Below are positions 34,836 through 43,861 of a DNA stretch of 64,000 nt, piece by piece. Source of the stretch: Christiangramia fulva (lineage in GTDB: Bacteria; Bacteroidota; Bacteroidia; Flavobacteriales; Flavobacteriaceae); the NCBI RefSeq assembly GCF_003024155.1, contig NZ_CP028136.1:1984001-2048000 (forward strand). The letters are read 5' to 3'. Each line of letters starts with the position of its first letter. The stretch's first letter is position 1. Under the pieces are notes generated by a model, which was not told the origin of the DNA, ran no database searches, and saw only the letters and a list, made by a program, of their open reading frames with translations. A program made the position numbers and the translations under genes.

Positions 34836-36171
34836 GGGTCTGTAAATTAAACTCTGTCTGATCTTTCAATTTCTCTTTTACTAATTCCAGAGGCACTGAT
34901 ATTTATGGTCAATGGTATCCTATTACCAAATTTAATATAAAATTGCTGAATGGTAAGACTCCAATTATGGAGAGGAGCTGTCCATTTCTTTTCGATATTC
35001 CTGGTAGCCAGATAAACCAGCTTTAGAAGGGACATATCATTAGTGAAGGCTCCCTTGGTCTTTGTAACCTTACGAATCTGGCGATGGAAGCCCTCAACGG
35101 CATTAGTGGTATTAATGATCTTTCTGATAGGCTCAGTGAACTGAAAATACTGTGAGAGTTCTTCCCAGTTGCGTTGCCAGCTCTCAATTACTACTGGATA
35201 CTTCTGTCCCCATTTTTCTTCCAGGCTCAGCAGTTCATCTTCAGCTACTTCTTTATTTACAGCTCGATAGACTTTTTTAAGGTCCTTCATAAATTCCTTC
35301 TGGTCTTTAGAAGCGATATATTTAAGAGAGTTTCTTATTTGATGAACGATACAAAGTTGTACCTGCGTCTTTGGAAACACACTGAGAATAGCATTGGTAA
35401 AACCTTTGAGATTATCAGTACAGGCAATCAAGATGTCTTCCAGCCCACGGTTTTGTAAATCTGTCAATACCTGAAGCCAGAAGTTGGCACCTTCGCTCTC
35501 AGAAATATACATTCCCAGAACTTCTTTATATCCCTCTTTGTTGATGCCTAGAATGTTGTAGAGGGCCTTGTGTTCTATCTTTCCATCTACCTTCACTTTG
35601 TAATGCATGGCATCGAGCCATACAATGCAATAAAGGGAATCCAGGGGACGGCTCTGCCATGCTTTTACATCAGGAATGATCCTGTCAGTAATCTGGCTTA
35701 AAACCGTATGGGAGATGTCTGTGTCATACATTTCCTTAATGTGAGAAGAGATGTCACGATAGCTCATTCCAAGGCCGTAGAGGCCTATTATCTTCTCAGA
35801 GAGATTATCTGCTAAAATAGTCTGGCGTTTCTTTACCAGATCGGGTTCAAAACTGCTTTGACGATCCTGCGGGGTATCAATTTCAAAGGATCCATAGCCA
35901 CTCTTTATCCTCTTTTTTCCTTTGCCATTGCGCTTATTGCCATTAGAGCGCTCTTGTTCATTAAGATGTGAATCCATTTCTGCTTCAAGAGCTTTTTCAA
36001 TAAAACTCTTAAGCATAGGCGCAAAAGCACCGCCCTTACCGAAAAGACTCTTGCCCGACATAAACTGCTCCAGGGCCTTCTTTTCTAATTGTTGTTGTTC
36101 TTCTGTTGTCATAAGTCTGTTTGAATAAAATTAATTTAAAATTTCCTTCAGACAGAGTTTATTTTACACCC
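34836..36171. mobile_element. IS256-family insertion sequence
   Basis: About 1.34 kb. Imperfect inverted ends: left GGGTCTGTAAATTAAACTC, right (complement) GGGTGTAAAATAAACTCTG, both continuing TGTCTGA. I see no matching 8-9 bp direct repeat: TTATGAAT on the left, TCTTAAGA on the right. It lies 23 bp after the truncated hsdR stop codon. Confidence 0.85.
34847..36112 (-). CDS. IS256-family transposase
   Basis: 421 aa, the usual length. DDE residues fit the family: WLDAMHYKV (first Asp), IACTDNLKGF (second Asp), and the Glu near TNAVEGFHRQIRK (about 342). The N-terminal region has the family's SFIEKALEAEMDSHLNE and a basic Gly-rich linker (GNKRNGKGKKRIKSGYG). The gene is intact and fills the element, with the stop codon inside the left inverted end. 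It may be mobile. Confidence 0.96.
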   Translation of the reverse strand: MTTEEQQQLEKKALEQFMSGKSLFGKGGAFAPMLKSFIEKALEAEMDSHLNEQERSNGNKRNGKGKKRIKSGYGSFEIDTPQDRQSSFEPDLVKKRQTILADNLSEKIIGLYGLGMSYRDISSHIKEMYDTDISHTVLSQITDRIIPDVKAWQSRPLDSLYCIVWLDAMHYKVKVDGKIEHKALYNILGINKEGYKEVLGMYISESEGANFWLQVLTDLQNRGLEDILIACTDNLKGFTNAILSVFPKTQVQLCIVHQIRNSLKYIASKDQKEFMKDLKKVYRAVNKEVAEDELLSLEEKWGQKYPVVIESWQRNWEELSQYFQFTEPIRKIINTTNAVEGFHRQIRKVTKTKGAFTNDMSLLKLVYLATRNIEKKWTAPLHNWSLTIQQFYIKFGNRIPLTINISASGISKREIERSDRV

Positions 36172-36325
36172 TCTTAAGAATCTTACTCAATTGGAAAGGA
36201 AGGTTTTTGTTCCTTTTCTTTGAAGCACATTAACTTCTATTGATGGTTTGGACCAGTTAGGACTAAATCTGACCAGCGAAAGGATTTTTGATTTTCTTCT
36301 TCCCGGTCTTAATAACGTTACCAAT
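36172..36325. other. short spacer of unknown origin
   Basis: Between the IS256 end and REP copy C. On the - strand a frame reads GLVTLLRPGRRKSKILSLV then on to a stop, but I recognise no family. Probably the tail of another broken gene. Confidence 0.3.
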
Positions 36326-36465
36326 CCCCACGCTGGTGGGCGATTGCATCGCGTTCAATTTCTTTTTTTTTCATATCCTAGCAACTTTGAGTTTCATTTT
36401 GAACGATATTTTTTATCGGTCCAATCTGCTGAGAAACCACGCGATACAATCGCGCGGTAGCAAAA
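36326..36465. repeat. REP-like palindromic element, copy C
   Basis: CCCCACGCTGGTGGGCGATTG at the left, ACGCGATACAATCGCGCGG at the right; the interior GGTCCAATCTGCTGAGAAAC matches copy A. It abuts the hsdM 5' fragment. Confidence 0.85.
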
Positions 36466-36558
36466 GTAGTTTTTATAGTTATTCTCAGATACCGCGCCGC
36501 GCAATTCGTTCGCCGCATCCCAGAGTTCTTTTTCAAAATCAATGTCTGCTTTTGCCAT
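36466..36558 (-). pseudogene. hsdM: 5' fragment of hsdM, cut by REP copy C
   Basis: 31 codons, ATG at 36558: MAKADIDFEKELWDAANELR then GAVSENNYKNY. This is the typical start of Bacteroidetes HsdM proteins (ELWDAANELRG..YKNY). Homology stops where the REP-like element begins. The rest of the gene restarts at 32768 on the same strand; about 45 codons between them appear lost. No ORF of useful length is made. Confidence 0.85.
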
Positions 36559-36653
36559 TTATTGAAGATGGTAGTTTCGGTTGTAAAAAAAGGATCAAGT
36601 AGGGTAGGATCCTGAGTGGGAAAGTTAGTTAAAAATTTTAACATCTCTAAACC

Positions 36654-36782
36654 TCAGTTCGAGTGTTTTTTCCTGTAGCGAGAGCGGAAGGGAAAAATGT
36701 ATCAAGAACGGGTTTTGAGCAGAGAACTCCCTCGCGTGTTCTCGATACAATCCCGAGTCCTCGGGATCATCCGAACTGACGG
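36654..36782. repeat. long inverted repeat with embedded micropalindrome
   Basis: Arms TCAGTTCGAGTG / CCGAACTGACGG and TGTATCAAGAAC / GTTCTCGATACA, as at 22492. Here the T-run/A-run hairpin of the relative is replaced by TCCCGAGTCCTCGGGA (36751-36766). Confidence 0.75.
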
Positions 36783-36818
36783 GGTGTTTTAGTTTTTGTT
36801 ATTTTTTAGTTCCAGGCT

Positions 36819-36857
36819 ACCCCCGCTGGTGCGCGATTGAATCGCATTGAATTTCTC
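36819..36857. repeat. half REP-like palindrome
   Basis: ACCCCCGCTGGTGCGCGATT then GAATCGCATTGAATTTCTC: the left end of the REP-like family without its right end. Confidence 0.75.
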
Positions 36858-36936
36858 AATTATCATGTAATACTTGAAAACTACAACCACGGTTGCGTAA
36901 GAACTGTGGTCTTTTCAAAAATAATCGAACCTCCTC

Positions 36937-37371
36937 TTAGGATGTTGTCGCAAGCCGGCTCTCAATATCAGGAATAATAGATTTTAGAATTGCTGTTACC
37001 GGTTTTCTCACTTCCGGGTCTAAAACCTTCAGATGATTTATATATTTATGCAGCTTTGAGGTGTCAATTTTGAACTGGTTATTGACTATATCGCAGTCGT
37101 AGCCGTCATAGGCCGGATTAGTAATTTCCTTTTCCAAAAACTTAATGATGTTCCGGTGGTGGGAATCCTTTTTTATTTTATTGTAGAATAATTCTCTCAC
37201 CGCTTCTTTTTCTCCTTCAATTAACTGAAAAAAATTACCGTCAAAATAGACCAGTAAACCGGTGATGTTATTCTCGTTATTATACGAGCAGGAGTCCTCT
37301 AAAACCTTATAAATTTCTTCCTCTTTAACTGAAGGGCTTTTAGTGCTTACATATGAAATTGCATATCTCAT
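36937..37371 (-). CDS. BLUF-domain blue-light sensor protein
   Basis: 144 aa, a stand-alone BLUF domain (1-95) with a short C-terminal helical cap. The flavin-switch residues are present: Tyr7 (MRYAISYVS), Asn34/35 in NNITGLLVY, Gln49 in FFQLIEG. Light on bound FAD rearranges the Tyr-Gln hydrogen bonds. With no output domain, it must act through a partner protein. The neighbour downstream on the same strand is not close enough to call an operon; the stress protein lies 141 bp upstream. Confidence 0.93.
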   Translation of the reverse strand: MRYAISYVSTKSPSVKEEEIYKVLEDSCSYNNENNITGLLVYFDGNFFQLIEGEKEAVRELFYNKIKKDSHHRNIIKFLEKEITNPAYDGYDCDIVNNQFKIDTSKLHKYINHLKVLDPEVRKPVTAILKSIIPDIESRLATTS

Positions 37372-37512
37372 AATTTGCTTTCTGTATAAGTTATAAAATT
37401 CTCCGGTTTTTTTATACCCGCTCCTGAAATGGTTCCAGGCTTTCTGCTTTTTATCCTGCGCGGCACATTTGAAATCTTACCAAAATTGGCTTTAAAAACA
37501 GTCATTCTTTCT

Positions 37513-38358
37513 TTATTTCTCCGGAAGTACCAAAAATGGAAAACCCAGATGAATATCGATATTCTTTACCACCGGCTCGCGAAATAATTTTTCGGTAAAT
37601 GAGTGTTTATTATAGACCATGGCCAGCAGATTAATGGAGTTGCTTTTTACATAATCTGAAATGGCCCGCGAGATCTCATGATCTGTCAGGACGTGCTTGA
37701 TCTTTATATCGGTATTTGGCAGCAGTTCCTGAAGATTGGCAAAATTCGCCTTTTGACGAGGTTCCAAAAAGCGTTTAAAGCCAACATTGATAAGGGTGAT
37801 CTTAGAATTAAAATTTTCTGAAAGTTCCCTGAGTAATTTTACCTGGGCATCGGTAAAGGCCTTTGTAAGATCACTGGCAACTGCTATATGTTGGGGTGCC
37901 GTATAATTGATCTCTTTCGGGATCACCAGAATAGGGCAGGTAACTGCTTTTTCTATAAGTTCACTGGTATGGCTTTTTTCCCAGTTAGCCAGTAATCCGC
38001 GATGGCCTTTGGTTCCCATCACGATGAGATCAATTTTTTTCTCACCGACAATAAGCGGAATTTCTGAGGCCATTTTATACCTGGAGCTTATTATTTCATA
38101 CTCGTGATTATCGAGATTGATATCCCGCTTAATGCGGTGTTTTGTCTCATTGCAGGCATCTAAAGATTTTTGAGCGAGGACAGGAGTTTTTTTATGTTCC
38201 ATTTCGTTCACAATTCCGTAGGCCGAAATTCGCAGCTCATCGCCGTAAAAATGGGAAATATAGAACTTGCAATTCTCCTTTGCAAAAAGCCGCGATGCGT
38301 AATAAAGGGCACAGTAAGCTTCTTCTGAAAAATCGGTTGCAAAAAGTATCTTTTTCAT
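37513..38358 (-). CDS. universal stress protein, two UspA domains
   Basis: 281 aa. Domain 1 begins KKILFATDFSEEAYCALYYA and contains VMGTKGHRG and HTSELIEKAVTCPILVIP, the ATP-binding signature G-x2-G-x9-G(S/T) in modified form. Domain 2 starts HIAVASDLTKA and ends FPFLVLPEK, with a weaker glycine motif. Cytoplasmic stress or dormancy protein. A piece of a close paralog survives at 22040. The gene runs alone, next to the BLUF gene. Confidence 0.9.
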   Translation of the reverse strand: MKKILFATDFSEEAYCALYYASRLFAKENCKFYISHFYGDELRISAYGIVNEMEHKKTPVLAQKSLDACNETKHRIKRDINLDNHEYEIISSRYKMASEIPLIVGEKKIDLIVMGTKGHRGLLANWEKSHTSELIEKAVTCPILVIPKEINYTAPQHIAVASDLTKAFTDAQVKLLRELSENFNSKITLINVGFKRFLEPRQKANFANLQELLPNTDIKIKHVLTDHEISRAISDYVKSNSINLLAMVYNKHSFTEKLFREPVVKNIDIHLGFPFLVLPEK

Positions 38359-38790
38359 GGTCTTTTACTTTCTGAAGAGGATTAGATTTACCTCCTGGAA
38401 TTAACTATAAAAGTACCTTATGAAAGGCGTTTTAAAAATGATAAATATCAGAATATGGCATTTCATTTTTCCTGAATTTCTAATCTTTCTTATTGGCAGA
38501 ATTTCATAAAAAGATAGGGAAAAAATGAAAGACAGAAGATAGCAATTGAAAATTTTTGATAGGTTTTGAGCTGTGTTTCGGCAGGAAATGAACCAATTTT
38601 TTTCTTTGATCCTATAAAATGTTATAGAAGGCACTTGTGTTAAACAATTCCCAATATAAATAGTTGGAATTTGGATTTATGCCAGTCTCCTAAATATAAA
38701 ATTGTTTTTTACTTTTCGAAAAAAACCAGTAATTCGAATATATGAAGGAATAAATTTTAAAAATTTAACTTTTTCCCTAAAAGTCTGCTC
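38359..38790. other. AT-rich intergenic region, no gene seen
   Basis: About 430 bp with no convincing coding sequence. A 77-codon frame at 38401-38634 (-) looks random. Only the promoter at 38791-38821 can be named. Confidence 0.5.
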
Positions 38791-38821
38791 TTGTTCTTAA
38801 AGTTAAATTTTTCTAAATTTA
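38791..38821 (+). promoter_or_regulatory. promoter for small membrane protein gene
   Basis: TTG at 38791-38793, 20 bp, TAAATTTA at 38814-38821 (one mismatch to TAnnTTTG), 24 bp ahead of the ATG. Confidence 0.5.
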
Positions 38822-38844
38822 AGCAGATTTAAAAAGTTAAGGAA

Positions 38845-39189
38845 ATGTTAAGAATGATGAGAAACAGAGGTTCGCTTTCTTTGATGGATGGGATGAGCCT
38901 TGACCAATTGAAAAAGGAAACTTCCACCTCTTTCATAAATACCCTCAGGGAGAACGACCTGATCGTGGTGAGCAGAAATAGTGAAGTTTACCTCACCGAT
39001 CGCGGACAACTGGCCAGAAAAATGGGAATTGAAAATTTTATGAACCTTGAGAATGCCGAGAAGGAATTGCTTTCACAGGAATTAAGGCGTCTTAGAATAG
39101 AAAATCGCGGATTGCTGATGGTTTTTATCGGGCTGATGATCTCCCTGGTCTTTATTATTAGCTTCTGGGCTTTGCATCTTGAGGTTTAA
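38845..39189 (+). CDS. small winged-helix-like protein with C-terminal TM helix
   Basis: 114 aa. Residues 15-70 have a winged-helix pattern: a helix, then STSFINTLRENDLIVVSRN and SEVYLTDRGQLARKMG. It is followed by a charged helix and a C-terminal membrane helix, LLMVFIGLMISLVFIISFWA (about 91-110). This is a tail-anchored cytoplasmic domain; function unknown. It ends 4 bp inside the end of the response-regulator gene on the other strand. Confidence 0.7.
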   Translation: MLRMMRNRGSLSLMDGMSLDQLKKETSTSFINTLRENDLIVVSRNSEVYLTDRGQLARKMGIENFMNLENAEKELLSQELRRLRIENRGLLMVFIGLMISLVFIISFWALHLEV

Positions 39190-39962
39190 AGATCAAGCCA
39201 TTCCTTAAATTTTGAGGCTTTACCACTGCTCACTACAGGATCATCTTCGGTGGCCGGTGAAAGGACCAATTGGAGCCGTCCTTTGAAATATGGATTGACT
39301 TTTTTTATGGACTCTATATTGATAATGAGCTGCCGGTTAGCCCGAAAAAAAATTACTTCATCCAGTAGTACTTCAAGTTCATCCAGCGTGTAATTCACAA
39401 TATAACGCTTAGCCTCAAAAGTTACCAGCAACACCACACCTTCTTCAGCCATAAAATAGGCTACGTTTTCGCTGGGAATGGCGGCAATGCTTTGTCCGCT
39501 TTTTACCATGAACCTCGCTTTTTTCTTATTTCTTGATGCCACGTGTTCATTTTGGAGCAAATTCCAAAGGTTCTGCATTTCATCAGCAAGGTTGTTCTTC
39601 TTTAGATTTTCATATTTTTCTATGGCCTTTTGTATGTCTTCTTTTTTAATTGGCTTAAGCAGGTAATCAACACTGTTCACTTTAAATGCTTCAATAGCAT
39701 ATTCATTGAATGCGGTAGTGAAAATAACCGGGCATTCTACTTTAACTTCTCTGAAGATCTCAAAACTACTTCCGTCAGAAAGATGAATATCGCAGAAGAT
39801 CAATTCCGGGTGCTCATTTTCTTCAAACCATTCAATTGCATCTTCAACCGATTCCAGGCGTTCAATTAGCTTCGTGTTGGGCCGTAAATCAAGGATCATT
39901 TTTTCAAGTGCTTCGGCCGCGAATGCCTCATCTTCAATGATGACTATGTTCATAATCTTCAA
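39186..39962 (-). CDS. LytTR-family response regulator
   Basis: 258 aa. Receiver domain (1-120): IIEDEAFAAEAL, phospho-acceptor Asp in LIFCDIHLSDGS (about residue 56), KPIKKEDIQKA with the conserved Lys. LytTR DNA-binding domain at about 150-255 (FFRANRQLIINIESIKKVNPYFKGRLQLVL). It regulates by binding pairs of direct repeats. It overlaps the sensor kinase gene by 29 bp. The repeats at 41176 and 45295 are its likely targets. Confidence 0.93.
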   Translation of the reverse strand: MKIMNIVIIEDEAFAAEALEKMILDLRPNTKLIERLESVEDAIEWFEENEHPELIFCDIHLSDGSSFEIFREVKVECPVIFTTAFNEYAIEAFKVNSVDYLLKPIKKEDIQKAIEKYENLKKNNLADEMQNLWNLLQNEHVASRNKKKARFMVKSGQSIAAIPSENVAYFMAEEGVVLLVTFEAKRYIVNYTLDELEVLLDEVIFFRANRQLIINIESIKKVNPYFKGRLQLVLSPATEDDPVVSSGKASKFKEWLDL

Positions 39963-41103
39963 CTTTTAATAATGGTAATCTGGCAATGAATTCTTTTTCA
40001 GTTTTTTTAAATTCCGGGATCCGGTCTGTTAGAAATCTATAACGGCTTTCAATATTCTTTAAGCCAGTATGCGTGGAATTAATTTTTTCACGCCGCGGCT
40101 TTAACCGATTTCTTACCTCTAAAATATTTCCGGATTTTATAATATGGATCTGAAGCGGACTTTTTCGCGTTGAACCGTTGTGCTTAATTGCATTTTCAAT
40201 CAGCATTTGCAGCGTGCCCGGAGGGAGATAATATTCTTCTTCTGAAGTAATTTCCATATGAAAGTCTACGGCTTCCCCAAATCTTGTTTTAAGCAAATAA
40301 ATGTATGATTTAACAATTTCCAATTCCTTTTTTAAAGGAATAAGTGGTTCGTTACTGGTATCTAAAAAGGCACGATAAAGGTCGGATAAGCGGCGCGTAA
40401 ATTCCACCGCCTGGTCCTGGTCTTTGTAAATGAGTGTTCCCAGAACATTCAGACTATTAAACAGGAAATGAGGATTTACCTGGTTTTTCAGGTTTTGAAG
40501 CTGCGCCTGGAAATTTTCCTTCTGTATTTGTGCCGAACGCAACATCTCAGCACGTAATTTCTTTTTATGCTGCTCTCTTTCCACAAAATAATAGAAGAAA
40601 AGAGCAAAGACCGAAGTTACCAAATAGCCGGTGCGCAGCCGGTCTGCCGAAGGTTTAACATCGGTAAAAATGAACAGCGGCCCATAATTGAATAAAGAAA
40701 GAAGAAGAATGCTGCAGAAGATCACAAGAAAGACTTCTATTATCAACCTCAGCAAAGGATTAAGTTTTGAGACTTTTCCCTCGTTTATAAAAGTAGAGAT
40801 GAACGGAAAAATCAAAAATAGCATTAAGAAAAAAATAAAGGCGAGCCCAACCTCCAGCTGGATAAAAGGGGTATTGATAAATTCTTCCCAGTTAAGAAAT
40901 CGGCCAAGATTCAGAAAAAAGAAAAGTTCGTAGACCGTAATGGTGACAAATGCTGCTCTGCCAGCTTTCTTCAGGAAAAAAAGCAGCTTTTTTTTGAGAT
41001 TCTTTCTTTCCCCTGAATCTTTATTTAAAATTCCTTTATGAATGGTCTTAAGATTATTCCTGAGATAAAAATAAGCAATTAATCTATTCCCGCCCGTCTG
41101 CAT
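39934..41103 (-). CDS. LytS-like sensor histidine kinase
   Basis: 389 aa. Four predicted TM helices between about residues 45 and 185, a linker helix, then the His_kinase domain: VNPHFLFNSLN with the phospho-His near 211, and an ATP-binding part with LIENAIKHNG and GLKNIESRY. It phosphorylates the LytTR regulator encoded just downstream. No recognised extracytoplasmic sensor domain, so the signal may be membrane-related. It is transcribed away from the beta-barrel gene at 41291 out of the shared 187-bp gap. Confidence 0.92.
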   Translation of the reverse strand: MQTGGNRLIAYFYLRNNLKTIHKGILNKDSGERKNLKKKLLFFLKKAGRAAFVTITVYELFFFLNLGRFLNWEEFINTPFIQLEVGLAFIFFLMLFLIFPFISTFINEGKVSKLNPLLRLIIEVFLVIFCSILLLSLFNYGPLFIFTDVKPSADRLRTGYLVTSVFALFFYYFVEREQHKKKLRAEMLRSAQIQKENFQAQLQNLKNQVNPHFLFNSLNVLGTLIYKDQDQAVEFTRRLSDLYRAFLDTSNEPLIPLKKELEIVKSYIYLLKTRFGEAVDFHMEITSEEEYYLPPGTLQMLIENAIKHNGSTRKSPLQIHIIKSGNILEVRNRLKPRREKINSTHTGLKNIESRYRFLTDRIPEFKKTEKEFIARLPLLKVEDYEHSHH

Positions 41104-41175
41104 AATTTCCTATAAAAAGGTTTATTGCAAGATGTTTATTTTAAAAGGATCTTGTTTCTGCTTCACCTTATCCAT

Positions 41176-41249
41176 ATCCCGATTCATTCCCTTAATATCC
41201 CGGTTCACCAAAAACAACTTCTGTAAAGCCCCTAAACACTGGATCTTTG
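41176..41249 (+). promoter_or_regulatory. LytTR direct-repeat operator and promoter of barrel gene 1
   Basis: Two direct repeats, ATCCCGATTCAT at 41176-41187 and ATCCCGGTTCAC at 41197-41208, 21 bp apart (two helix turns), as for LytTR regulators. The likely -7 box GATCTTTG at 41242-41249 starts 34 bp after the second repeat. Confidence 0.7.
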
Positions 41250-41290
41250 AAGCATCAATCAAATGATTTATCAATCAAAAAACGAACAAG

Positions 41291-43723
41291 ATGAAGTTGT
41301 ATTTAAAGATCAATCTGTTTATTCTAAGTTTTTTACTTAGTCAATTTGTTTTAGCTCAAGAAGGGATATTAAAAGGTAGCCTCCTCGATCAGGAGGAGGT
41401 TACGGTTCCTTTCGCAACGGTAGCGGTGATGCAATTACCCGACTCTACTGTGGTTACCGGTTCTACTACCGATATTAATGGAAATTTTAAAATTAAAGCT
41501 CCTGATCCCGGCGATTACTTTCTCAGATTTAGCGCGATTGGATACTCCTCTACATTTAGCAGCAGGTTTAAGGTAGAGAGTTCCAACTTTAGCCGGGATT
41601 TTGGGGCTATTATTATAAAGGAAGAATCTACCATGCTCAATGAGGTGATGATCGAAACCTGGAGACCAAAGGTGGAAATGAAAGGCGGCAACCTTAATGT
41701 TAGAGTAGAGGGAACGGCCCTTGCCGCGGGAAGTTCAGCCTATGAAGTACTTTCCCGGGCTCCCGGTGTGCTGGTAGATCAAGATGGCAATTTTAAGCTG
41801 AACGGAAAAAATGGCGTTTCTATTATGATCGACGGCCGTCTTACCTATCTTTCTAGTGCAGAGCTAAAAACTCTTCTGGAAGGAATGTCGGCTGAAAATA
41901 TTGAAAGTATTGAGGTGATAACAAATCCCTCCGCTAAATATGATGCAGAAGGGAGCGCAGGAATTCTGAATATCCATCTGAAAAAGAATACCCTAAACGG
42001 ACTCAATGGAAGTGTGTATGCCGGCTACGAATACAATCAGATCATCGGTTATAATGCGGGTGCAAATCTTAGCTACAAAAAAGGCAAATGGAATTCTTTC
42101 TTCAATTTTGACCTGAGAAGAAGCGGAAGATACCGCGACCAGTATATGACCCGTGGATTTGTAGTGGACGATGAACCCTCGGCTTTCCTGGCTCAAAACG
42201 CCAGGGACAGCAGGCAAAAAATAACCCCTTCCCTCAGAGCAGGAACCGATTTTGCAATCGATGAAAATAATACCATTGGCATAATGGCCGATCTTTCTTA
42301 CCAGGATCTTAACAACGACTGGAATTCGATAGGATACATTAATGATTATGTAAATGATCAAAACACTGACATTATTGCTCTGAATAACATCCAGGAAAAG
42401 TTCGGAAAAGGACGTTTGAATGTTCATTACCAGGGAAAACTGGACACTTTAGGTTCAATTCTTACTGCGAATGTAGATTATGTCACCCTGAGCCAGGAAT
42501 CCAACTCAAGTTTTGACAACCATTATTCCTTAAGGCAAACGGATGAGCAGCATAGTGAACTTTTGTTTAGCAGTAGTATTTCAGATTATGAAATTTTTTC
42601 AGGTCGTTTGGACCTTAGTTTGCCACTTTCGAAATCTTCTCAACTCGAAATGGGGCTAAAGGCCAGTGATGTGGTTTCCGATAGTGACCTTAACTTTTAT
42701 ATAGATGAAGAAGGTGGAAAAGTTTTAGATCCTTCCAGAAGCAACCAGTTTAGATACGAAGAGAATATTTACGCGGCCTACGCCAGTTTCAACAGTCAGT
42801 TGAACGAAACCTGGAACATTACTGCAGGACTTCGTATGGAAGAAACCGTAGCGAAAGGTGTTTCATTAACCATGAATGAGACAAAAGAAAGAGATTACCT
42901 CGAATTCTTTCCTAATCTGAGCATTGAGCAGAAGGTAAGCGATGATTATAAGATCAATTACTCTTTTAACCGAAGGATTCTGAGACCAGATTATGAAAGG
43001 TTGAATCCGTTCATTTTCTATATCGATCCCTATACTTATGTAAGTGGAAATCCCGACCTGAAGCCTCAGATCAATAATTCATTCCAGATCACGCAGACTT
43101 TTTTCAAAAAGTATAACCTGATGCTGGGCTATGATATTGCTGATAATTTTATAGGGGAGGTCCCAATCCAGGATCCTGAAACCAATGAGACTGCTTTTGC
43201 GATTCGAAACAGCGATAGCTATAAAAGCCTTACCGCAACGCTTGTGGCACCATTTCAGATCATCCCCGAGTGGGATATGACCAACACGGTGGTATTGTCA
43301 GATCAGCGCTACAATATCTCTGTAAGTGATACGCAGGTAGAGAACAAGCAGTTTTTCTATATGTTCCAAAGTACGCAAAGATTGAATCTTCCTCTTGACC
43401 TCAGCGTTGAACTAAATGTGCGCTATGAAGGACCCGTCGCGTACAATCTTTATAGAATTGAAAGTCGCTTCGGGATGGATGTCGGGATCAAAAAGAGCTT
43501 TTTGAACGATCGTCTGGATGTGTCCCTAAGCGCTGACGATATTTTCAAGACCATGCAGGTCACAGGTTCTTCCAATGTGAACGGTAATACCACTTTTGTA
43601 GACCAGTATATGGGTGATAGGACAATCAGTTTAAATCTGCGGTATAAGTTGAGCAACAAAAAGCCGGAGAACGAAATCCGCCAGCAAGATCTGGAAGAAT
43701 TGAATAGAGCAGGCGGTAAATAG
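41291..43723 (+). CDS. outer-membrane beta-barrel receptor with carboxypeptidase-like domain (paralog 1)
   Basis: 810 aa. Signal peptide FILSFLLSQFVLAQ (about 9-22), N-terminal carboxypeptidase-regulatory-like domain (about 25-110, TVPFATVAVMQLPDSTVV), TonB-type plug (about 125-235, with MIDGRLTYLSSAELKTLLE and IEVITNPSAKYDAEGSAG), and an outer-membrane barrel to about 790. The C-terminus ends QQDLEELNRAGGK. This architecture imports or displays unknown ligands, possibly peptides. It is a 50-60 percent-looking paralog of the gene at 45402, and both have the same operator. Confidence 0.9.
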   Translation: MKLYLKINLFILSFLLSQFVLAQEGILKGSLLDQEEVTVPFATVAVMQLPDSTVVTGSTTDINGNFKIKAPDPGDYFLRFSAIGYSSTFSSRFKVESSNFSRDFGAIIIKEESTMLNEVMIETWRPKVEMKGGNLNVRVEGTALAAGSSAYEVLSRAPGVLVDQDGNFKLNGKNGVSIMIDGRLTYLSSAELKTLLEGMSAENIESIEVITNPSAKYDAEGSAGILNIHLKKNTLNGLNGSVYAGYEYNQIIGYNAGANLSYKKGKWNSFFNFDLRRSGRYRDQYMTRGFVVDDEPSAFLAQNARDSRQKITPSLRAGTDFAIDENNTIGIMADLSYQDLNNDWNSIGYINDYVNDQNTDIIALNNIQEKFGKGRLNVHYQGKLDTLGSILTANVDYVTLSQESNSSFDNHYSLRQTDEQHSELLFSSSISDYEIFSGRLDLSLPLSKSSQLEMGLKASDVVSDSDLNFYIDEEGGKVLDPSRSNQFRYEENIYAAYASFNSQLNETWNITAGLRMEETVAKGVSLTMNETKERDYLEFFPNLSIEQKVSDDYKINYSFNRRILRPDYERLNPFIFYIDPYTYVSGNPDLKPQINNSFQITQTFFKKYNLMLGYDIADNFIGEVPIQDPETNETAFAIRNSDSYKSLTATLVAPFQIIPEWDMTNTVVLSDQRYNISVSDTQVENKQFFYMFQSTQRLNLPLDLSVELNVRYEGPVAYNLYRIESRFGMDVGIKKSFLNDRLDVSLSADDIFKTMQVTGSSNVNGNTTFVDQYMGDRTISLNLRYKLSNKKPENEIRQQDLEELNRAGGK

Positions 43724-43758
43724 AAAGTTCATTCTTCCAATACAACTATCATCTGATT

Positions 43759-43785
43759 TCCCGGTGTCATTGGCACCGGGATTTT
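43759..43785 (+). terminator. terminator after barrel gene 1
   Basis: Stem TCCCGGTG-TCATTGG-CACCGGGA followed by TTTTC. Confidence 0.8.
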
Positions 43786-43861
43786 CAATAAAAGGATTTG
43801 CGTAACATTTGAATTTTAAAGCAGTCTTTATAGTACATCACTAATTTTTAACATCAGTCAA

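Noticed and set aside
36378..36644. 88-codon frame on the - strand
   Set aside because: It reads REP and hsdM 5' fragment DNA in a wrong frame; the hsdM frame is the meaningful one.
22169..36857. Possible CRISPR array because several near-identical repeats occur
   Set aside because: The repeats are palindromic elements kilobases apart, not short direct repeats with regular spacers, and no cas genes are present.
38401..38634. 77-codon frame in the 486-bp gap
   Set aside because: Random composition, no leader, no homologous pattern; the opposite strand is also empty.
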